This document shows, piece by piece, positions 58,718 to 64,000 of a DNA stretch of 64,000 nt (position 1 is its first letter; every line of letters starts with the position of its first letter). The DNA is from Paenibacillus_Z sp042653205 (lineage in GTDB: Bacteria > Bacillota > Bacilli > Paenibacillales > Paenibacillaceae): positions 1-64,000 of the forward strand of contig NZ_JBHSHY010000019.1 in the NCBI RefSeq assembly GCF_042653205.1, read 5' to 3'. Both the position numbers and the translations under genes were made by a program. The notes beneath the pieces were generated by a model. The model ran no database searches. It was not told the origin of the DNA and worked only from the letters and a program-made list of their open reading frames with translations.

Positions 58718-59179
58718 ATGAAGGCTGAATATATCAATCCCTTCTTGGAGTCCGCTAAAATCGTGATCGAACAAGTGATTCAAATCAGACCTTCTACGGG
58801 GCAGCTCGGCATTAAAGATATCAAATTCGTCGAAAACTACATATGGATTCAAATCGGCATCAACGGCCAAATGAACGGCGATATCGTGTTCGGCTTAAGT
58901 GAGCAGGTTGCGCTCAAGATGGTTTCCGCGATGATGGGCGGCTATACCGTCGCCGTGATGGACGAGATGGGCAAAAGCGCGATTTCGGAGCTCGGCAACA
59001 TGATCAGCGGCAACGCGAGCACGATACTGTACAACCAAGGCGTGCGGGTGGACATCACCCCGCCGAAGGTCATACATTCGGCTCAGACCGCCGGATTCAC
59101 AGCGACTAGAGCATTGACGATTCCGCTTATCATGGAGGGAATCGGCGAGCTGGATATTCAGGTTCTTCTTGCATCGTAG
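58718..59179 (+). CDS. cheX: CheX-like chemotaxis phosphatase
   Basis: A 153-aa protein of the CheX/CheC family, which dephosphorylates CheY~P. Active-site motif SELGNMISGNAST (Glu and Asn of ExxN, here E-L-G-N) is clear. The start ATG at 58718 is likely but the nearest ribosome-like AAAAGGGG is about 14 nt away. The gene stands outside any flagellar cluster. Upstream it has two copies of GTATACTTG (58641-58649 and 58664-58672), both containing a TATACT that may act as -10. Confidence 0.85.
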   Translation: MKAEYINPFLESAKIVIEQVIQIRPSTGQLGIKDIKFVENYIWIQIGINGQMNGDIVFGLSEQVALKMVSAMMGGYTVAVMDEMGKSAISELGNMISGNASTILYNQGVRVDITPPKVIHSAQTAGFTATRALTIPLIMEGIGELDIQVLLAS

Positions 59180-59188
59180 CATGATTTC

Positions 59189-59213
59189 AAGCTCCCGCGG
59201 GAGCTTTTTTTCT
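59189..59213 (+). terminator. Terminator of cheX
   Basis: AAGCTCCCGCGGGAGCTT followed by a T-run, a compact perfect palindrome 9 nt after the stop. Confidence 0.85.
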
Positions 59214-59284
59214 TATCCGGCAAAGACGCGGCCCTTTTGCCTATTCGTACCGGTTACGTTAAACTGAAGGACAGGTGATGCTAC

Positions 59285-60058
59285 GTGCTGAAAGGGAAAA
59301 TCATCGTCATAACCGGCGCAGGGAGCGGTATCGGCGCGGAAACGGCCAGGCAGCTGGCCAAGCATGGCGCCGTGCCCATCTTGACCGGCCGCAGCAAGGC
59401 CAAGCTCGAGCAGGCCGCCCGGACGATCGAAGGGCCGCACGGCGTGTACGAGATGGACGTGACCGACGACGGTGCCGTCCAAGCCGTCATCCCCGAGATC
59501 GCGCGCGCGTACGGACGGCTGGACGTTTTGCTCAATAATGCGGGCTTCGGCGTGTTCGAGACGCTCGAGGATACGCCCATCGAACGGTTCGAGGCGATGA
59601 TGGACACGAACTATATGGGCATCGTCCGCTGCACGAAGGCGGCCGTCCCCGTCATGCGTGCCCAGGGGGGCGGGCATATCGTGAACGTCGCGTCCATGGC
59701 CGGCAAGCTGAGCACGGCCAAAGCGTCCGGCTATGCCGCGACCAAGCATGCGGTGCTTGGCTTTACGAACGCCATCCGGCCGGAGTTATCCGGCTTCGGC
59801 ATCGCGGTGTCGGCCGTCAATCCCGGCCCGATCGACACGCCGTTCTTGAACGCCGCCGATCCGTCGGGAGCGTATTTCGATCGGTTGAAAGGCTTCATGC
59901 TGAAGCCGGAGCAGGTCGCCTCGGCGATCGTACGGGTAATCCGGAAACGGACGCCGGAAGTCGATCTGCCGCGGTCGGCCGCGATCGGCATCCGGATCTA
60001 CGGACTGTTTCCGCGGTTCGCCGACCGGGTCGCGGGCCGCTGGCTTAACCGCAAATAA
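59285..60058 (+). CDS. Short-chain dehydrogenase/reductase
   Basis: A 257-aa classical SDR starting at GTG 59285 (AGGTGATG upstream). TGAGSGIGAETA cofactor loop, LLNNAGFGVFE, catalytic Ser in NVASMAGKLS, and YAATKHAVLGF; Arg in LTGRSKAK suggests NADP(H). The C-terminal segment (RIYGLFPRFADRVAGRW) is basic and amphipathic, similar to membrane-associated SDRs of the YqjQ type. Operon with the DEAD-box helicase 32 nt downstream. Confidence 0.88.
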   Translation: MLKGKIIVITGAGSGIGAETARQLAKHGAVPILTGRSKAKLEQAARTIEGPHGVYEMDVTDDGAVQAVIPEIARAYGRLDVLLNNAGFGVFETLEDTPIERFEAMMDTNYMGIVRCTKAAVPVMRAQGGGHIVNVASMAGKLSTAKASGYAATKHAVLGFTNAIRPELSGFGIAVSAVNPGPIDTPFLNAADPSGAYFDRLKGFMLKPEQVASAIVRVIRKRTPEVDLPRSAAIGIRIYGLFPRFADRVAGRWLNRK

Positions 60059-60090
60059 GCATACGAGTTACATGAGGAGTTTGATAAATC

Positions 60091-61590
60091 GTGTCCTGGG
60101 AATCATTGCAGCTGCAGCCGCAGCTGATCGAAGCATTGCGAAGCCATCAAATCGAATCGCCGACGCCGGTGCAGGCGGAGACGATTCCGCTGCTGCTCGC
60201 GGGGCATGATCTGTCCGCCCGGTCGCAGACCGGCTCGGGCAAGACGCTGGCCTACATGCTGCCGGCGCTGGAAAAGGCGGATCCGGCTAGCGATACCGTG
60301 CAAGTCATGATCATCGCGCCGACGCAGGAGCTGGCGATGCAAATTTACCGTGTCGCGGAGAGGTACGGCGAAGCGCTCGGCGTCAAGGCGCAGCAGCTGA
60401 TCGGCGGTGCTTCCATGCAGCGCCAGGTCGAGAAGCTGCGCGAGCGTCCGCAGCTCGTCGTCGGCACGCCCGGCCGTATCCATGAGCTGGTGAAGGCCGG
60501 CAAGCTTAAACTGCACGCCATCCGGCTCGTCGTGATCGACGAAGCCGACCAAGTGTTCAATTTGGGTTCGACCGTCGAAGTCGAATCGCTGCTGAAGGGC
60601 ATGCTGCGGGACCGGCAGATCGCGTTCTTCTCGGCGACCCGGCCGCAGGCGATGGCCGACGTGGAAGCGCGATGGATGCGCGAGCCGCAGGCGGTGGACG
60701 TGGAACGCCAAACCGGCGGCCGCGTCGACCATTATTATCTCGTCTGCGACAAACGCGACAAGGTGGATACCGCGCGGCGGCTTCTCCGGCTGCTGAAACC
60801 GGCGTCGGCGCTGCTATTCATTAACGAGACCGACGAAATCGCCAATTATGAGGCAAAACTGAAGTACGAAGGGTTCACGGTGGAGACGCTGTACGGCGAC
60901 GCGGACAAGCAGCGGCGCGCGGCCACGCTGGCCCGATTCCGCGACGGGCGGATTCAGATTCTGCTCGCGACGGACGTGGCGGCGCGGGGGCTCGACATCG
61001 CGGACCTGCCGCTCGTCGTCCATCTGGACCCGGCGCTTGACGCCGACCATTACGTGCACCGCTCCGGGCGCACGGGGCGGATGGGCAAGTCCGGCACGGT
61101 CGTCTCCATCGTGACGCGGAACCAGCTGTTCATTATGGACAAATTCCGCAAGCAGCTCGGCCTCGATCTGCGGGAGAAGACGATGTACCGCGGCAAGCTG
61201 TGGACACCGGGTGAGGAAAAGGGCCGCGCCGGCGAAGGCGGCCGGCGCGAAGCAGCGGAGCGCCGCGGGGCCGAGGGCGGCCGCTTGTCGGCGGCACGGC
61301 CGGCGGAGCGGCGCGGCGACGTCGCGTCTGTGCGCGTCGCCGATGGCGGCGCCGGAATCGCAGCGCGCCGGGCATCAGCCGGCACGGCCGGTCAGCCGGC
61401 GCGCGGGATAGCCGCGCAATCCGGCGGCAGGGCTGCCGGCCCCGGTGCGGGGGCGACCCGCGAAACGGGCCGAAAGCCGGCGCCGCCGGCGGCGAAGCCC
61501 GCCAAGTCGAAGAAACAACTAGAGCAGGAGCGCAAAAACAAAGGCGCGCCGAAATGGTTGAAAGCCAAACGGGACGGCGCGCCGCAGTAG
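60091..61590 (+). CDS. DEAD-box RNA helicase
   Basis: A 499-aa RNA helicase. GTG at 60091 with GAGGAG 11 nt upstream. Motifs: Q motif IESPTPVQAETIPL, I ARSQTGSGKT, Ia PTQELAMQ, II VIDEAD, III FSAT, V ATDVAARGLD, VI HRSGRTGRMG. The C-terminal 110 residues are Ala/Gly/Arg-rich low complexity ending in a Lys-rich tail (KSKKQLEQERKNKGAPKW), an RNA-binding extension often seen in cold-shock helicases such as YfmL. Likely in ribosome assembly or mRNA turnover. Confidence 0.93.
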   Translation: MSWESLQLQPQLIEALRSHQIESPTPVQAETIPLLLAGHDLSARSQTGSGKTLAYMLPALEKADPASDTVQVMIIAPTQELAMQIYRVAERYGEALGVKAQQLIGGASMQRQVEKLRERPQLVVGTPGRIHELVKAGKLKLHAIRLVVIDEADQVFNLGSTVEVESLLKGMLRDRQIAFFSATRPQAMADVEARWMREPQAVDVERQTGGRVDHYYLVCDKRDKVDTARRLLRLLKPASALLFINETDEIANYEAKLKYEGFTVETLYGDADKQRRAATLARFRDGRIQILLATDVAARGLDIADLPLVVHLDPALDADHYVHRSGRTGRMGKSGTVVSIVTRNQLFIMDKFRKQLGLDLREKTMYRGKLWTPGEEKGRAGEGGRREAAERRGAEGGRLSAARPAERRGDVASVRVADGGAGIAARRASAGTAGQPARGIAAQSGGRAAGPGAGATRETGRKPAPPAAKPAKSKKQLEQERKNKGAPKWLKAKRDGAPQ

Positions 61591-61620
61591 TCGGCGATGC
61601 AGCCTGCGTGAAACAGCAGG

Positions 61621-61658
61621 AACCGGAAAGGGTCAGAACCCTTCCGGTTTTTTTTGTC
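61621..61658 (+). terminator. Terminator of the helicase operon
   Basis: AACCGGAAAGGGT-CAGA-ACCCTTCCGGTT followed by a T-run, 30 nt after the stop. Confidence 0.9.
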
Positions 61659-62063
61659 GTGGTCACGGGAAGGTCACGCAATGCTGACGGGCGTTCGGGA
61701 GAGGTCATGAGAACACCGTACGAAGGAAGGCAAGCGAAGGTCGCGGACTGTCGCGGGAAGTTGCGGACAGCCGTATGACGGCCGTAGGAAGGAAGGCCTC
61801 GTTAATACGCGCCCATTGAAAAACGAGTCACTTGTAACGATGCCGATCGGCCTGCCGCAAGGCGCAGCCGCCGCTTCCCAACCGCCGTCGCGCATGGGAG
61901 TGAAACGATTCAATAAACCTCTTAACCGCGAAGAGACAATCCCAAGATTATCGCGCATTCCTACGGGTTTGCCTAGTTGATCGATAAAGTGAAATCGCTG
62001 GTGAAACGCCCTTTTTCGTGCCCGGGCACACAATATGCTGGCTCGATCGCGATTACTCGCCGT

Positions 62064-62091
62064 TTGTCAGAATCACCGATTTCACTATACG
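62064..62091 (+). promoter_or_regulatory. Candidate promoter of the sugar operon
   Basis: TTGTCA (62064-62069), 16-nt spacer, TATACG (62086-62091). The leader would be about 290 nt long. Confidence 0.4.
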
Positions 62092-62104
62092 ATAGCGCTT
62101 ACAG
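62090..62104 (-). promoter_or_regulatory. cre-like catabolite repression site
   Basis: Minus strand reads CTGTAAGCGCTATCG, close to the CcpA site consensus WTGNAANCGNWNNCW with mismatches at the outer positions only. It overlaps the -10 edge, where CcpA would block initiation. Confidence 0.45.
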
Positions 62105-62385
62105 AGACGTGTTTTAATTGCCGAATGTCAATCAGGGCACGGATACGGGGGGACGGATGCAGCCGATATAGCGGCAGTCGAATCGTTTCACATTTCCATC
62201 GCAGCCGGTTGATCTCATGCCGATTCCGCGAGGAATCCTCGATCGCAATCTCTTCGATCGCAATCTATTATAGCCGGCTTGTCCCGCTGTCTGATTCGCA
62301 CAGTCGGAGTCTGCTTCTTCAGTTGGATTCTATCACATTTAAGCTCTATCAGCATTCAAACCTATCCCATGACGAGGTGACGACA

Positions 62386-63471
62386 ATGCGTTTTTATTTA
62401 ATCGGGGCGGGCGTCATTAACCGCACCCATGCGGAAGCGATTTACAAGCTGGACGGCGAGGAGACCATCGAGATTAAGGTGGCCGATCCCAATCCCGCGG
62501 CGCTGGCGGGGTTCCTGGAGCGCTTCCCGGAAGCGGAGGCTTTTGCGGACGCCGGAGACATGCTGGCGGAACCGCCGCGCGAGGACGACATCGTCATCGT
62601 GGGGACGCCGCCGTTCACGCATTTCCCCCTGTCTCAGATGGCGCTGGCGTCCGGCCGGCACGTGCTCTGCGAGAAGCCGCTCGTCATGAACCGCGGCGAA
62701 GCCGAGGCGCTGCTCGAGACGGCGAAGGCGCAATACCGGCTGCTCGGCTGCTGCAGCGTCCGGTTCCTCGACGTGCCGAAGACCGAGGAAGTGAAGAAGC
62801 TGCTGAACGACGGCACGCTGGGCGACGTGTACAAAATATCGTTCGTCTTCCGCGGCCAGCGCGGACGGCCGGGCGTCGAGTACCAGCCGGAGAGCCGCTG
62901 GTTTCTGGATCGCGCCAAAAGCGCCGGGGGCATCGTGATGGACTGGGGGCCGTACGATTTCGCGGTATTGAACGACCTGCTGCAGCCGCGGCGCATCGAG
63001 GTGGCCGCCGCGTGGACGAGCAAGCCGCAGACGGACATCGACCCGACGGACACGGTATACGACATAGAGGGCCATGTTGGCGCCATGCTGAAATTCGAGC
63101 AGGACGATGGCCGGTCGGTGTGGGTGCAGTACGAGCGCGCGTCGTGCACGCACGGCGAACCGTATGCCTTCGTCGAAATCGAAGGGACGAAAGGCGCGGT
63201 GAAATGGTCGCCGTATTTCGAAACAGACCACGTCCTCGTCAAAACCGACCGGGGCGGCGAGGTCGACGCGCAGGAGCGCGCGGTGCCGTACGAGGGGCCG
63301 ATCGGCTATATGGACCATCCCGTCCATTTCTTCCGCCGGCAGGTGAAGGGGCTTGCGTCGCCGGCGATCGTGAACGAGCAGGCGGTGTTCAACTTCATGC
63401 AGCTGCTGGCGATCTACGAAAGCGCGGAAAGCGGCCGGCCGGTGGCGCTGGGGAGGAACGTGCATGCGTAG
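62386..63471 (+). CDS. Gfo/Idh/MocA-family oxidoreductase
   Basis: A 361-aa dehydrogenase. ATG at 62386 follows GAGGTGA; the open frame extends 350 nt further upstream but only through the leader. Rossmann GAGVINRTHAEAIY, family motif GRHVLCEKPLVMN, and GGIVMDWGPYDFAVLNDL. It overlaps the next gene by 8 bp, a sugar isomerase/epimerase, so the two steps act in one catabolic route for a sugar or cyclitol. A cre-like site upstream suggests carbon catabolite repression. Confidence 0.9.
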   Translation: MRFYLIGAGVINRTHAEAIYKLDGEETIEIKVADPNPAALAGFLERFPEAEAFADAGDMLAEPPREDDIVIVGTPPFTHFPLSQMALASGRHVLCEKPLVMNRGEAEALLETAKAQYRLLGCCSVRFLDVPKTEEVKKLLNDGTLGDVYKISFVFRGQRGRPGVEYQPESRWFLDRAKSAGGIVMDWGPYDFAVLNDLLQPRRIEVAAAWTSKPQTDIDPTDTVYDIEGHVGAMLKFEQDDGRSVWVQYERASCTHGEPYAFVEIEGTKGAVKWSPYFETDHVLVKTDRGGEVDAQERAVPYEGPIGYMDHPVHFFRRQVKGLASPAIVNEQAVFNFMQLLAIYESAESGRPVALGRNVHA

Positions 63472-64000
63472 CTTCAAAGGCTTCTCGACCGGGCTGTACG
63501 GCTGGCAGGCCGAGTATTGGAAGGACGGCCGCGAACCGGCACTGGACGACATCTTCCGTGCCTGCGCGCAGGCCGGTCTGCAGGCGGTCGAGGCTGATCC
63601 GACGCCGGACGTGCTCGCGCTCGCGAAGCGGCACGGACTCGCGATATCCGGCGCCTATATCGGCCTGCCGCTGCACGAGCCGTTCGAGCGCCTGAACGTT
63701 CAGGAGACCGTGCTGCCGGCGGCGATCAGACTGGCGGAGGCCGGCGGCACGGATCTCGTGATCAACGCCGATCCGAAGGGCGGCTGGGACGCGCCGCAGC
63801 CCAAGTCGGAGGACGAGTTCGAGCGCCAAGGCGACAATCTGTCGCGCATCGCGACGGCGGCCGGCGGCCTCGGGCTGACGGTCAGCATGCATAACCACGC
63901 GGCGGACGGCCATAATGCGGAAGGTGACCTGCGCTCCGTGATCCGGTATGCCGACGGCACCGTCGGCCTGTGCGTCGACACCGGCTGGGCGCATGTGGCG
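63464..64000 (+). CDS. Sugar phosphate isomerase/epimerase, partial
   Basis: ATG at 63464 (GGGAGG upstream) opens a frame that runs off the window; about 179 residues are seen. Start MRSFKGFSTGLYGWQAEYW, then QAVEADPTPDVLALAKRHGL, GTDLVINADPKGG, TVSMHNHAADGH and GLCVDTGWAH. The order and the His/Asp/Glu placements fit a TIM-barrel AP-endonuclease-2-like isomerase or epimerase (IolE/IolI/xylose-isomerase-like) with a metal site. It overlaps the upstream dehydrogenase by 8 bp. Confidence 0.88.
   Translation, partial: MRSFKGFSTGLYGWQAEYWKDGREPALDDIFRACAQAGLQAVEADPTPDVLALAKRHGLAISGAYIGLPLHEPFERLNVQETVLPAAIRLAEAGGTDLVINADPKGGWDAPQPKSEDEFERQGDNLSRIATAAGGLGLTVSMHNHAADGHNAEGDLRSVIRYADGTVGLCVDTGWAHVA

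Larger units (their letters stand above)
61659..62385. other. Long leader before the sugar-catabolism operon
   Basis: 727 nt without a gene. Promoter and cre-like site near 62064-62104 (separate entries). A 13-bp direct repeat TCGATCGCAATCT occurs near 62239 and 62254. The rest shows no recognised riboswitch. Confidence 0.4.

Noticed and set aside
62035..62385. N-terminal extension of the Gfo/Idh protein by 117 residues
   Set aside because: The extension has no conserved sequence and covers the promoter and leader; GAGGTGA and the Rossmann start fix the ATG at 62386.

Overview
The window looks like chromosome from a spore-forming, GC-rich member of the Paenibacillaceae (Cohnella/Paenibacillus-like). 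The support is Gram-positive style AGGAGG ribosome sites, frequent TTG and GTG starts, sporulation genes (CotB, CotH, CotF-like, Spo0E-like), a T-box leader in front of pheST, MutS2, a YpcP-type exonuclease, and a ycnJ/ycnI copper module. Genus is inferred from gene content only. No rRNA, tRNA, CRISPR array, prophage or intact insertion sequence was seen.

Layout. 0.4-4.5 kb: hypothetical gene, then a divergent MMPL exporter/TetR pair with two matching operator-like palindromes. 4.7-12 kb: VWA lipoprotein, a MASE3-GGDEF-EAL cyclic-di-GMP enzyme, a GGCT-like protein, and a GntR/LacI-type regulator. 12-15.7 kb: nrdAB with a spaced pair of NrdR-like boxes. 16-20.2 kb: copper module ycnJ, NarL-type two-component system, ycnI. 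20.2-28.6 kb: T-box(Phe)-pheS-pheT, followed by a ZapA domain fused to a roughly 1,300-residue coiled coil. 28.7-36.7 kb: SDR, CuA-type cupredoxin lipoprotein, YvlD-like protein, mutS2, DUF350, a 25-residue membrane peptide, zinc-ribbon protein, MFS transporter, cysK. 36.7-41.4 kb: a spore coat island with CotH kinase, a CotG-like repeat protein, CotB, a second CotB-fold protein and CotF-type proteins. 41.5-48.5 kb: alaR/alaT-like pair, Spo0E-like peptide, cobalamin adenosyltransferase, RluA-type synthase, ArsC/Spx-like protein, a second aminotransferase, P450. 48.8-54.2 kb: two sugar oxidoreductases, a small cytosolic protein, a pseudo-hydrolase fused to a winged-helix regulator, exonuclease. 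54.3-55.4 kb: a decayed low-GC tetR/MFS pair. 55.5-64 kb: small conserved proteins, HRDC protein behind an orphan promoter-terminator unit, zinc-dependent phospholipase C-like protein, CheX, SDR, DEAD-box helicase, and the start of a sugar-catabolism operon cut by the window end.

Most unusual items: (1) the giant ZapA-coiled-coil fusion, with hendecad and 18-residue internal repeats; (2) an alpha/beta-hydrolase that has lost its catalytic Ser and His and is joined to a SARP/AfsR-like winged helix, suggesting a ligand-sensing transcription factor; (3) a CotB/CotG-like/CotH phospho-coat locus whose CotG-like protein is built of pentapeptide and hexapeptide repeats. Coordinates of starts were adjusted to the best ribosome binding sites.
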